From: DATCTV01 sp964400685
GTDB taxonomy: Bacteria; Desulfobacterota; Desulfomonilia; UBA1062
Direction of reading: 5' to 3'
NCBI GenBank assembly: GCA_964400685.1
Contig: CAYNVT010000079.1
Span: 1-18,441 of the forward strand
DNA length: 18,441 nucleotides
Shown: positions 7,548-16,014 of the stretch, piece by piece
Numbering within the stretch: position 1 is the first letter of the stretch
Layout: the number at the start of each line of letters is the position of its first letter
The notes under the pieces: model-generated
Databases searched by the model: none
What the model was told of the DNA's origin: nothing
Seen by the model: only the letters and a program-made list of their open reading frames with translations
Position numbers and translations under genes: made by a program

Positions 7548-10507
7548 ATCCCGTATTCAGCCCTCTCGATGAGTTCGACCTGCATATCATGGTTTAGGGT
7601 CGTGAAATATGCATTGTATCCGGAAATCCTTACGAGCAGGTGCTGATAGTTTTCAGGATTGAGCATAGCGTCCCTCAGGGTATCGGTAGAAACCACATTG
7701 AACTGCATCTGCATGCCGCCGAGGTCGCTGTAGGTTTTTACATAGGAATAGATGTGCTCGACCGAGTCTTCATGGGAATCTGCTGCAGACGGTACGACTT
7801 TGACGTTGAATGCTATATTGTTGTTCATGTTCAGCGGGTCAAGTCCCGATACATCGCGGATGTTGTCAAGGAGGTTCTTGGATGCATGCGCTTCAGGAGT
7901 AAGTCCGGGCGTGAAAGCTTTGCCTGCAAGCCTTCCAGAAGGAAGCGCTCCGGTAAGGCCTCCGAAGGCCACATGGTTGGACATGGACCAGAACCCGGCC
8001 GTGTATGGCCCGCCCCTGAAATTTCTGTGTGCTCCATAGCAGTCATGGGCGAACCTGGTTATCCTGTTGGCGATCTCAAGGGCCTCGGACGAACCTGAGC
8101 CGAAAAGCGGGACCTTTTTCCTGACCATCGCATGAAGTGCGGCATCTGATGCGAAATTATTCCTGACCGCCTCTTTCATTTCAGCAAGGCTCACCTTTTT
8201 CTCGTCAAACACAAGCTTTTTTATGGCCATCATCGAGTCCGTAATATCGGCAAGGCCGATGCACGCGGCACCTGAAGAGTTGTGCTTTGCGCCCCCTTTC
8301 GTTACATCGACTCCTGTTTTAATGCCGTCGCTGATAAGGGCGGATATGAAGGGCGTGGGTCTTATAACGCTGTGCGCCTGCCCCAGCATGTTGTTGTACT
8401 CGATAGAGTTGTCTATCAGGAACCTGAACTGTTCTGTGAATGCATTGAAGAATGCCTCGAATGAATCGAAATCATCCCCTGTCTTCGGCCCTACTGAAAG
8501 GTTCATAAGAGGATGCAGGCCGTTATTTAGCGCCATCTCAAGGGCAGCAACCATATTCATCATCATGCAGTTGGTGTGCCCTATATGCTTTCCCGAAAGT
8601 GTAGGCTCCACACAGCCTGTTGCTGACCAGTCCCTGAGGTCTTCGACCGGATAGGAAAATTCCTCAAGCGATTTCATCACTGCAGTATCGCTGTGAATGG
8701 ATGGGGTTGCGGTTGTAATAAGGTTAACCTCGGATAACCGCTTCAGGTAGGTATCGCAATTCTTTTCCCTGTTGTAGCGGGCATTGACGTTCGGGTCTCT
8801 TATGCCGAGAATTTCAGTGACTTTAAGAAATATATACGTCATGTCATTAACTGCATCTTCACCTTCAGGTGTGATACCGCCGAGAGTGATGGCCTGATCC
8901 GATGAGCTGCCGCCGAAAAGATAGTTTCCGATGTCAGGGATTAGAGGCAGGTGGTCGGTGCACCGCATATAAAAACAGGAGACAAGCTCGATGGCCTTTT
9001 TTATATAGGCGTCTTTTTCTGCCTTGTTTTCAAGCTGTTCGATGTCGGATGCAAAGAACGGCTGGAGCCACTGATCCAGCCTTCCAAGCGAGAAGCCCGC
9101 ATTCGTGTTTTCCATATGGACGCCGACCCATCCGATCCACAGACAGTTTATGGCTTCATCAAGAGTTTCGCAGGGATTTTCCGGCACCCTTGCACATATC
9201 TCAGATATCCTTAAGAGTTCTTTTTTCCTTTCAGGGTCTCCGGTTTTACCGGCATCGATCATGGCCTGCCGGGACAGGTTCTTTGAATATGATGCAAGGC
9301 CTTCAAGGCAGAGTATCATGCCGTTTAATGTTGCAATCCTGTTCTTTTCCGCTGGATCGATCTTTAAAAGCTCTTCTTCAATCTCTTTGATGATCCCTTT
9401 AGTCCCAAGCCTGAAGAGCTTGGGGAAATCGCATATCGTGTGCGAAAGCGCTACTGTCTTCCACAGAAAATAGACGGCGAAACGTTCGTCCAGCTTCTGG
9501 CAAAGGGGATTGTCGTATTTCATCCTCACCCATTCCCTGACGTTTCTCTTTGCCCAGTAGGGAAAAACCTCATGGTGAAGCACACGCACGGTTTCTTCGC
9601 TTATGTCATACCTGTTCAGGGACCTGTAGGGAGTTGTCAGAAGTTCGCCCCATATAAGGGTTCCGCTTGTGTCTGGATAAATAACTACACCGATAGGTTT
9701 TGTAGTTGTAGTACCGGCGATGAGATCATTTTCCGAAATTATGGGGAGCCTGTTTTCCATGAGATATTTGAAGGCGTACCCCTGTCTGAGTTCAGGTTCC
9801 CATGCAGAGCCGTCCTTTCTGAATTCGAAGCCGTTTTTTCTGAACCATTCGGTAAGGAGAGCAGGCCTTTCCGCACAGACCTCGGGCTTGATTGTAAAAT
9901 GATCCCTGTGAAACTTCCTGACCCTGGGAAAGTCATCGAGCGAATATTCTGAAAGGAACGGATCATCAAGGTATTTAACGCCCGGGTCAATCGAAGGAGC
10001 TTTCATTGTCTGCATCTTACCCTTTTTTGAGGGCGCCGGTTTGCCTGCCTTAGTTTTTGCAGATTCCTTCTTCGCTTTTTCCTCTTCCTGCTGCTGCAGC
10101 ATGGTCTTTATCTGTTTGTCCTTTAAAAGCACTGACAGAATGAAATTGAATATACCAAGATAGCTCATGTTGCCTTCGGTAATAAGCCTGTTCTTTAAAA
10201 GAAGGTTCATGACTTCATTCGGCGGCAGACTTATCATATCCCTCAGCGTTGCCTCGTCTGTGAAAACAAGCCTGCAATCGGAATTTTCAGGTATATGATC
10301 GAGTACGGTGGCCTTGCCGTTTCTGAAAGCTATAGCCCTGTTGACCGAATCGTTAATGGTCTTTATTCCCAGCGTGAAGTCTATCCACCCGTCAATTGAA
10401 CGCAGATATTTTCTTATGCCCGGCCTCAGATTGACGTTTGCTGCCAGAATTTTCAGCAGAACACCCGCAAGCACGTTTGTCGGTGAACTTATAATGTCTC
10501 TGATCAT
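7544..10507 (-). CDS. Glycyl radical enzyme with N-terminal SCP2-like lipid-binding domain
   Basis: A 987-residue protein. The C-terminal 800 residues are a full glycyl radical enzyme: thiyl-radical Cys632 in G-C-V-E-P, with Glu634 two residues on, and the radical loop R-I-S-G-Y-N-A with Gly963 close to the C-terminus. The Cys-x-Glu pair is shared by radical dehydratases, choline and isethionate lyases and hydroxyphenylacetate-type decarboxylases. True pyruvate formate-lyase has two adjacent cysteines, so it is excluded. The substrate cannot be read from the sequence. Residues about 22-130 resemble the SCP2 sterol-carrier fold: N-G-K-A-T-V strand, L-V-F-T-D-E-A-T-L-R-D, and I-T-E-G-N-M-S-Y near its end. 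A charged, Lys/Glu/Ala-rich linker (about 137-170) joins it to the core. The start at 10507 has GGGAGG seven bases upstream; an in-frame ATG at 10549 has no such site. The gene follows a TetR-type regulator and overlaps its activase. Confidence 0.9.
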   Translation of the reverse strand: MIRDIISSPTNVLAGVLLKILAANVNLRPGIRKYLRSIDGWIDFTLGIKTINDSVNRAIAFRNGKATVLDHIPENSDCRLVFTDEATLRDMISLPPNEVMNLLLKNRLITEGNMSYLGIFNFILSVLLKDKQIKTMLQQQEEEKAKKESAKTKAGKPAPSKKGKMQTMKAPSIDPGVKYLDDPFLSEYSLDDFPRVRKFHRDHFTIKPEVCAERPALLTEWFRKNGFEFRKDGSAWEPELRQGYAFKYLMENRLPIISENDLIAGTTTTKPIGVVIYPDTSGTLIWGELLTTPYRSLNRYDISEETVRVLHHEVFPYWAKRNVREWVRMKYDNPLCQKLDERFAVYFLWKTVALSHTICDFPKLFRLGTKGIIKEIEEELLKIDPAEKNRIATLNGMILCLEGLASYSKNLSRQAMIDAGKTGDPERKKELLRISEICARVPENPCETLDEAINCLWIGWVGVHMENTNAGFSLGRLDQWLQPFFASDIEQLENKAEKDAYIKKAIELVSCFYMRCTDHLPLIPDIGNYLFGGSSSDQAITLGGITPEGEDAVNDMTYIFLKVTEILGIRDPNVNARYNREKNCDTYLKRLSEVNLITTATPSIHSDTAVMKSLEEFSYPVEDLRDWSATGCVEPTLSGKHIGHTNCMMMNMVAALEMALNNGLHPLMNLSVGPKTGDDFDSFEAFFNAFTEQFRFLIDNSIEYNNMLGQAHSVIRPTPFISALISDGIKTGVDVTKGGAKHNSSGAACIGLADITDSMMAIKKLVFDEKKVSLAEMKEAVRNNFASDAALHAMVRKKVPLFGSGSSEALEIANRITRFAHDCYGAHRNFRGGPYTAGFWSMSNHVAFGGLTGALPSGRLAGKAFTPGLTPEAHASKNLLDNIRDVSGLDPLNMNNNIAFNVKVVPSAADSHEDSVEHIYSYVKTYSDLGGMQMQFNVVSTDTLRDAMLNPENYQHLLVRISGYNAYFTTLNHDMQVELIERAEYGI

Positions 10508-10531
10508 CAGCGCCTCCCGATGTCTTATGCC

Positions 10532-10548
10532 TGTCCTGCAAAAGGACA
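10532..10548. promoter_or_regulatory. Palindrome in the leader of the glycyl radical enzyme gene
   Basis: TGTCCT and AGGACA form a perfect inverted repeat around GCAAA, centred about 33 bases before the enzyme's start codon. In the mRNA it would be a small hairpin; in DNA it is of a size that TetR-family dimers can bind. The core AGGA/TCCT is shared with the dyads at 10588-10612. Confidence 0.4.
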
Positions 10549-10587
10549 TCAGGGGTAATTATCCATCAAGTCGCAAGGTCTGTCCAG

Positions 10588-10612
10588 AGGATTGGGAATC
10601 CTACCTGTAGGA
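10588..10612. promoter_or_regulatory. Two overlapping palindromes at the end of the TetR-family gene, candidate operator
   Basis: AGGATT-GGG-AATCCT (10588-10602) and TCCTAC-CT-GTAGGA (10599-10612) are perfect six-base-arm dyads that share the TCCT at 10599-10602. The block overlaps the stop codon of the regulator gene (10601-10603) and lies about 80-105 bases before the glycyl radical enzyme start. It could be an operator for the neighbouring TetR protein or an intercistronic mRNA structure. No -35/-10 pair or sigma-54 site is convincing beside it. Confidence 0.4.
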
Positions 10613-11224
10613 ATTTATTATTTCTTCAGTAATTCTCTTTATTACAATGTCAACCTGGCTGAAAACCTGCCTCAGGCCGATACTGTTGTGCAGGGTCACT
10701 ATGCCGTTTATCATTATCCAGAGCTTTATTGTATGGTGCATAAGCTCTGTTTCATCATGACACTTGACTGCGTCTTTAATAGCGGCCAGTGCAATTTCCA
10801 TGGCCCTTAAGGATGTTCTTCGTTCTTCCGCAGCGACGTTTTCCATGGGTGTGCCTACATAATCCAGGTATTTGGGGCTGCTGCCGTTGAACATGATTTT
10901 GTAATAATCGGGATTTTTTACCCCGAAATCTATAAAGGACCTTATCATCCCCTCCATTCTTGCAAAGGGGTCTCTCTCTTTGACATAAACCCTGTCCATA
11001 TTCTGAGAGAGCATCTCGAAGCCCCTTGACCTGACAAGTATGTATATCTCATCCTTGTTGTTGAAATAGTTGTATATGTTGGCGGCTGTCATATCCAGCC
11101 GGGATGCAAGCTTTCTCATGCTGAGATTGATGAAGCCTTCACTGACGATTATATCAAGTGCGGCTGTTAGTATTTTCGCCCTTATTTCTTCTATCTCTTC
11201 AGCTTTTCTCGGTGTCTTCGCCAT
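10601..11224 (-). CDS. TetR/AcrR-family transcriptional regulator
   Basis: A 207-residue regulator. Residues 12-60 form the TetR DNA-binding domain: a first helix ending in I-V-S-E-G-F, the helix-turn-helix around S-M-R-K-L-A-S-R-L-D-M-T (35-46), and the recognition end N-I-Y-N-Y-F-N-N-K-D-E-I. The rest is the all-helical ligand-binding and dimer domain, resembling the subgroup with a W-x-x-x-x-G stretch near the C-terminus (here L-W-I-M-I-N-G-I). Such proteins are usually repressors released by a small, often hydrophobic ligand. GGAG lies seven bases before the ATG. It sits inside the operon, 21 bases after the lipoprotein gene and 93 bases before the glycyl radical enzyme, so it probably senses the substrate or a product of this pathway. 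The palindromes just downstream are candidate targets. Confidence 0.93.
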   Translation of the reverse strand: MAKTPRKAEEIEEIRAKILTAALDIIVSEGFINLSMRKLASRLDMTAANIYNYFNNKDEIYILVRSRGFEMLSQNMDRVYVKERDPFARMEGMIRSFIDFGVKNPDYYKIMFNGSSPKYLDYVGTPMENVAAEERRTSLRAMEIALAAIKDAVKCHDETELMHHTIKLWIMINGIVTLHNSIGLRQVFSQVDIVIKRITEEIINSYR

Positions 11225-11245
11225 CTCGCCGCTCCGTTTAAGCCT

Positions 11246-13240
11246 TTACCTGACATCTATTCCTATACCCATGTATCCGCCGGCGGGTTTGATTTTCATA
11301 AGGCTTATCTCAAAACCGGGCAGGTCATCGGATATTTTATCGATATCGAGTTCATTTGAATCGAGTTTTGCCAGAAGCTCTCTCGCCTTGGCATCGTTTA
11401 TGACAAGTGGATTCTTTTCAAGCCAGGGTTTCATGAGTTCGAGTATCTGGGGCATGAGATTCTTTACAGCCCTTTCTATATCAACGGCTTTTTCAAGGCC
11501 CAGCCTGTCTGAAAGATAGTAAATATTGAATTCGTTGAGCTTCAGGCTGAGACTGAGATAAGGGTCGCCGTCCTGGAGAATTATCTCTGTTTGTACTTCG
11601 GTGACAAGGTCAATTGCGACTTCAAGCTGATTGCTTGCATTCATGTAAAGGCCTGTTTTCAGGTTCGGGACATAAAGCTTTATTTTGCCGCCATTGAAAT
11701 CAAGGAAAGGAGGGCCGCCGAATGCGACATCCGCCTTCATGTCAGTTGGAAGGCCGAGGTCCGGCAGAAGCTTTCCGACATCAAGGCTCAGACCGAAGCC
11801 CGCCTCGTTCAATGCCGCAAGCATACCGTTTATCGAATCGGCAGATACTGCCATAGCCATATCATTACTCTTAACCATGCCAAGAGACTCGGACAGGGTT
11901 ATCGAAGGCGGCAGGCTTATGACGCCATTTTCCTTATCTGTATTTGATTTTCCTCCGAACCCGGCCATGAAACCGATACTGTCTGCTGTTCCCGTGAATT
12001 TTTCAAGCTCCGCCTCTATCGACAGATTCCTTATTCCGAGAATAGAATCTATGAGTTCGTTTTTTCCTTTTGCTGGCAGTATGCCGTCAACATCGAGATT
12101 AACCGGAGGGATATATACTATGAGGCCGAGACCTTTTTTATTGACCACGGTGTTGAGCGCATTGCTGACAACACCGGCAAGCCATCCTTTGACGGGGAGC
12201 TTCATGTAATATGTATCGTGGCTGATGCCTAGGCTGTCCAGGAGCTTTGTCAGGATGACCATGCTGGGAATGTCCGCCTCAAGTTCTTTAAGGTTAAGGT
12301 CAAGCGATGAAATTTTTACACCCAGTCCTATTTCCTCTTTTACCCCCATCTTGAGTGACAGGTCTGCAGCAAGACCGTTCAGTTCAAGAACAACTTTCGT
12401 ATCTGCAAGGCCATCCGGGAATTTGATGTCGCCGATACTTACGAATTTAATATCAGCTGATATCTCAATGCCTTTGAGATTCATATCGGCGAAGAGTCTT
12501 GCAGAATCGGTGTCTCCTGGTTCATTTGCATATAACTGTTTTATGGCTACATCATAACCGGTCTTGAAGTTTATGCCGGTCAGTTTCAACATTACAACGG
12601 CCTTGAAAGGATCGGTTACTTCCACTGTTATATAATCATCCGGATTAAATTCCTTTTTGCCCAGAGCTTCATTGATGAGGTCGGATATGACAGCCGTAAA
12701 CTCAGTAGGAAGAGCAAGAGTTGAATTTCCCAATACAGCCCCGACTGCATTGTTTGATTTTGTCCCTGAAGCGACGCTTGCCCCTCTTAAAACTGCAATC
12801 CTGTCGCGTCCAGCATATCCGTTTGCATCTATGGCCGAAGCCTCGATTGCAACAAACGGGCTCGAATCTTGTGGCAGAGGAATTTCAACTGAAAAGCTGT
12901 TGCCAGAAGAAATATGGGCATCCGAGCCATTAACAAGAAGTGAAACAATCTTCTGATCGCCGTTGCTGACAGTTCCGGTTACGACAATGCTTTGCTGGGC
13001 AAAACCGATTACCTTACCGCTCGAAGGGGTCGCTATTTTCAAAACAGGCGGAATATACCCTTCAGGATAGTTGATGCTGCCGCCCGGTTCTTCTCCTGCA
13101 GGCCCTGTAGCATATTCGGTCTGAGGCCTGTAATCCTCGGTCCCTATTCCACCCGAACCTGAACATCCCGAAAGCATGCCCATAAATATTATAAAAAGCC
13201 ATGCAATAAGCTTTTTTAATGTCATCTCATTGATTTCCAT
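11246..13240 (-). CDS. Large lipoprotein: Ig-like domain plus probable TULIP/BPI-like lipid-binding body
   Basis: A 664-residue secreted lipoprotein. The signal peptide ends in the lipobox L-S-G-C with Cys26, followed by a Gly/Ser/Pro-rich spacer. Residues about 64-155 read as a bacterial Ig-like beta-sandwich (P-x-L-x-I-x-x-P-S-S-G-x-V start, V-x-G-T-V in the middle). The remaining 500 residues lack enzyme motifs and alternate amphipathic beta-strands with long helices. Stretches such as M-A-V-S-A-D-S-I-N-G-M-L-A-A-L-N-E-A-G-F and L-D-F-N-G-G-K-I-K-L-Y-V-P-N-L are reminiscent of the C-terminal half of BPI/LBP proteins, so I infer a tubular lipid-binding (TULIP) fold. This is pattern-based and unproven; a plain beta-rich surface protein is the alternative. 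The start at 13240 has GAGGGGGC upstream, better than the ATG at 13225. Its place between two FadL-like genes and a radical enzyme suits periplasmic transfer of a hydrophobic compound. Confidence 0.75.
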   Translation of the reverse strand: MEINEMTLKKLIAWLFIIFMGMLSGCSGSGGIGTEDYRPQTEYATGPAGEEPGGSINYPEGYIPPVLKIATPSSGKVIGFAQQSIVVTGTVSNGDQKIVSLLVNGSDAHISSGNSFSVEIPLPQDSSPFVAIEASAIDANGYAGRDRIAVLRGASVASGTKSNNAVGAVLGNSTLALPTEFTAVISDLINEALGKKEFNPDDYITVEVTDPFKAVVMLKLTGINFKTGYDVAIKQLYANEPGDTDSARLFADMNLKGIEISADIKFVSIGDIKFPDGLADTKVVLELNGLAADLSLKMGVKEEIGLGVKISSLDLNLKELEADIPSMVILTKLLDSLGISHDTYYMKLPVKGWLAGVVSNALNTVVNKKGLGLIVYIPPVNLDVDGILPAKGKNELIDSILGIRNLSIEAELEKFTGTADSIGFMAGFGGKSNTDKENGVISLPPSITLSESLGMVKSNDMAMAVSADSINGMLAALNEAGFGLSLDVGKLLPDLGLPTDMKADVAFGGPPFLDFNGGKIKLYVPNLKTGLYMNASNQLEVAIDLVTEVQTEIILQDGDPYLSLSLKLNEFNIYYLSDRLGLEKAVDIERAVKNLMPQILELMKPWLEKNPLVINDAKARELLAKLDSNELDIDKISDDLPGFEISLMKIKPAGGYMGIGIDVR

Positions 13241-13273
13241 TTTTAAGCCCCCTCAGCGTTTCCTTCATGAATC

Positions 13274-14644
13274 CTAAAACTTAAATTCCGCGGAAATGCC
13301 TGCCGCAAAACCATAGCCGGACAGTTTTATCTGTTCTCCTGTCTCTGCTTTCGTATATTCCTTATCGATAAGGTAATGATACTGGAGCATTGTCTGCACG
13401 CTTACGGGCTTGCTCCAGAGTTTACCCGGTTTATCCCATCTGTTTTCAGTCCCGATGCTCAGAATGTGCTTGTCGTTGTCGAGGAAATTTGAATTCCCTG
13501 TCTGATCGGGCACGGGAGATTTCCAGAACGAATACCCTCCCCTTACGGTCATGTCCCCGAGCCATCTGTTTGAATAGACTATGCCCTTTTCTATTCCCGC
13601 CTTGATATTGAAAACATCTTTGAAGGAAGGGGTCGGCTCGCCGTGAAGCACATCGATATATTCTGACCACTCCATCCAGGTAAGATCCGCACTCAGCCTG
13701 AGATCGTTATCGAACCTGTATGCCGCACCGAAGGCCCACTGCGAAGGCGAATAATAGTGTGCAAAGTGGTGGTTATAGTCAAAGGAGATTGTCAGGGGCT
13801 GGCCGTCAGGGTCCTGAGGATTCTGTATAAGAACATCGACATGGTTGGTGCCGTAATCATCCATGTAAAGCTCATCCCGCCACGTCAGGCCGAATGAAAG
13901 CTTTTCGTTCGGCTTTATCTGCAAACCTACAATGGGTGAAACGCACAGCTTGGTTTTCTGGTCTTCACCTATATCGCCTGATACGCTGACATACTGAGCA
14001 TTGCCATTCGGTCCGAGAAAGGCCTTTACAATATCGCTTATTGCCTGCTCATCGACATATACGGGCCCTTTACTGTTTGTCTCCAGTTCAAGGAGGATGT
14101 TGGCGCTTACTCCGATTGAAAGCCATTTTACAGGTTCATACCCCAGGCCTGCAACAGCAACAAGCCTGTGCAGATCGTCATAATAGAAGATATAACGCTC
14201 CTCTTCGGGAAGCTGAGTCCTCCACCAGTACAGGCTGTCGGTCGGTATCAGGAATGTCCCGCCCAGTACGAGCGGTGTATCCTTGAGATATTTTGAAATG
14301 CCTCTTATATCAGCACTGAAATTAAATCCGATATTGGTTACCGAATCCTGCCCTGACGGCGTATGTTTTCCCGTTATCGAACTGTCGACAGTGCCTTTCA
14401 AATCGAATGTTGAAATCCCGAATTCGCTTGTAAGGCCTACATCTTTGAAAAAATTTATTCCAGTCAGACCCGCCGGGTTTGTATACGCTTCGGACCCGTC
14501 AAGGGACAGAGCTACACCTGTACCAGCCATTGATTGAGACCTTATACCGAGACCGCAGATTTCGCCCATCGATGCAAAAAGAATTGAAGGAAATAACATG
14601 CCTGTGAGCATTAAAACGATTAATATGGAGGTTCTTCTTTTCAT
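13274..14644 (-). CDS. FadL/OmpP1-family outer-membrane transport protein (second copy)
   Basis: A 456-residue outer-membrane barrel protein with a cleavable signal peptide (about 1-25). Just after it comes the FadL/OmpP1/TodX signature: S-M-A-G-T-G-V-A-L-S then D-G-S-E-A-Y-T-N-P-A-G-L, which forms the plug that closes the barrel. The chain ends in aromatic-rich strands and a C-terminal Phe, the barrel-assembly signal. FadL proteins carry hydrophobic compounds such as long-chain fatty acids or aromatic hydrocarbons through the outer membrane. The preferred start is the ATG at 14644, two bases after the stop of the upstream paralogue, with GAGG about ten bases before it; a GTG at 14665 would overlap. 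Local likeness to the neighbour (E-W-S-x-Y, G-F/S-F-K-D-x-F-N, P-x-Q-T-G) shows tandem duplication. The ligand is not known. Confidence 0.9.
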   Translation of the reverse strand: MKRRTSILIVLMLTGMLFPSILFASMGEICGLGIRSQSMAGTGVALSLDGSEAYTNPAGLTGINFFKDVGLTSEFGISTFDLKGTVDSSITGKHTPSGQDSVTNIGFNFSADIRGISKYLKDTPLVLGGTFLIPTDSLYWWRTQLPEEERYIFYYDDLHRLVAVAGLGYEPVKWLSIGVSANILLELETNSKGPVYVDEQAISDIVKAFLGPNGNAQYVSVSGDIGEDQKTKLCVSPIVGLQIKPNEKLSFGLTWRDELYMDDYGTNHVDVLIQNPQDPDGQPLTISFDYNHHFAHYYSPSQWAFGAAYRFDNDLRLSADLTWMEWSEYIDVLHGEPTPSFKDVFNIKAGIEKGIVYSNRWLGDMTVRGGYSFWKSPVPDQTGNSNFLDNDKHILSIGTENRWDKPGKLWSKPVSVQTMLQYHYLIDKEYTKAETGEQIKLSGYGFAAGISAEFKF

Positions 14645-14646
14645 AA

Positions 14647-16014
14647 CTAGAACCTCACATTCCACGTAATGCCGGTATTCCAGAGGGTTCCCCCGTAATT
14701 GACCGAGATGCCGCTTATATCCTTGGTTACTTCGGAATCAGGCATGTACTGGCACTGTACGTGGAAATCCAGATCCGAATCCTTGAAGCTGTATCCGGCG
14801 CCGCCGCAAATTATATGGGTGTTGCCATCAATGTAATTAAATATCCCGGTCTGTTCAGGGGCCGGGGTCGGCCTATACATATAGCCTGTCCTTAGTTTGA
14901 TTTTATCGGTGACAGCGTATTCAAGACCGAGTTTCGGATTGAAGGTATCTTTAAACCCGGGGTCCGGTGTTTCGAGATGAGGACCTTTGTAATCTGACCA
15001 TTCCGAATATGTAAGGTCAAACGAAGCGGTGATTCTGGAACCTTTTAATCCAAATCCCATTGTATATTCCCTGGGTGAAAAGAATGAATTGTGTTCAAGA
15101 TCGACCTTGATAACCGGTATCTTATCAGCCAGAGTTTTGTTCACATTCCCGTTTTTATCCACAGGGAGGATATAAAGATACTGATAGCCTGATGAATCGG
15201 CGCTTATTTTATCTCTGAAACTGAATCCCAGACTGAGCCAGTCCAGGGGTTTATAGGTCAGACCTGCATAGAATGCCGCATTGAGAATCAGTTCTCTGTT
15301 TACTGCAGCCTTTACATTTGCACTATCGCTTATGTCAATCTGCAGCTCTTCAACAAGCTTTTTAATATCTGTTATATTATCAATAATCTTATTCGAATCG
15401 ACCTTGAGAGTTATGTGGGTATCAGTATCCGCAAGCCTGAGAAGAATCTCAGAGCCGATGCCGATAGATATCTTCTCGCCGATATTTTTCGACAGACCTG
15501 CATAGGCGCCAAGCCCTTTGGCTACATCGTTGTAAACAGGGAAAAAATAGTCCCTTGCGGTCTCGGGGATGTCAATGTCAAGTATTGCCTGAGTCGGGAG
15601 AAAGCAGGATATGCCGAGGGTAAATCCTTTCATATGACTTTCCAGTCTCCCGAGATCCATCACCATACCCGCAGTTATTGCCTTGACGTTTTCGTCATCT
15701 TTCACTGTTTTGCCGGTACTGTCACTGACCTTGAAATCGGGCATCACATACATTGCACCGATACCGAGTTGAAGCCATTCGTCTTTTTCAAGTACGAAAT
15801 TGAGACCGGAAGGGTTGTAGTATGCCGCTGTGTAATCATCGGAAATCGCTGTCATGGCCCCTGCCATGGAAGACGCCCTGGATGAAAGTCCAAGAAATGA
15901 TGCCGTATCAGCTACGGCATCAGTCTGGAAAAATAAAACAAGGATAAGGGGCAATAATGCTTTTCTTAAATAAAAAATAAAATCTGGTGTGCTGCGGCAC
16001 GTGATGTTATTCAT
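14647..16014 (-). CDS. FadL/OmpP1-family outer-membrane transport protein (first gene of the operon)
   Basis: A 455-residue barrel protein if translation starts at the ATG at 16014. An N-terminal basic region and hydrophobic core end in D-A-V-A, a plausible signal-peptidase site. The mature part opens with the family plug signature S-S-M-A-G-A-M-T-A-I-S-D-D and A-A-Y-Y-N-P-S-G-L, and the chain ends in Phe. It probably brings a hydrophobic compound into the periplasm, as does its downstream paralogue, with which translation is nearly continuous. In-frame GTG codons at 16032 and 16026 are other possible starts; none has a good ribosome binding site directly before it, while a strong AGGAGG lies 90 bases upstream (16104-16109). 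This is the first gene behind the sigma-54 promoter at 16148-16163. Confidence 0.88.
   Translation of the reverse strand: MNNITCRSTPDFIFYLRKALLPLILVLFFQTDAVADTASFLGLSSRASSMAGAMTAISDDYTAAYYNPSGLNFVLEKDEWLQLGIGAMYVMPDFKVSDSTGKTVKDDENVKAITAGMVMDLGRLESHMKGFTLGISCFLPTQAILDIDIPETARDYFFPVYNDVAKGLGAYAGLSKNIGEKISIGIGSEILLRLADTDTHITLKVDSNKIIDNITDIKKLVEELQIDISDSANVKAAVNRELILNAAFYAGLTYKPLDWLSLGFSFRDKISADSSGYQYLYILPVDKNGNVNKTLADKIPVIKVDLEHNSFFSPREYTMGFGLKGSRITASFDLTYSEWSDYKGPHLETPDPGFKDTFNPKLGLEYAVTDKIKLRTGYMYRPTPAPEQTGIFNYIDGNTHIICGGAGYSFKDSDLDFHVQCQYMPDSEVTKDISGISVNYGGTLWNTGITWNVRF

Noticed and set aside
8902..9390. Open frame on the plus strand inside the glycyl radical enzyme gene
   Set aside because: It is antisense to a well-supported enzyme, has no ribosome binding site and its product resembles no family; other long antisense frames over the kinase and lipoprotein genes were dropped for the same reason.
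7544..10507. Assignment as benzylsuccinate or alkylsuccinate synthase on the basis of the FadL neighbours
   Set aside because: The small subunits of benzylsuccinate synthase and the usual accessory genes are absent, and the Cys-Val-Glu signature fits dehydratase, lyase or decarboxylase types better. Hydrocarbon activation remains possible but is not supported.
7544..10507. Pyruvate formate-lyase
   Set aside because: The adjacent Cys-Cys active-site pair is missing, the activase has the two-cluster insert, and the protein has a large N-terminal domain.
10508..10549. Longer start for the glycyl radical enzyme at 10549
   Set aside because: There is no ribosome binding site before it, it includes the palindrome at 10532-10548, and the ATG at 10507 has GGGAGG at good spacing.
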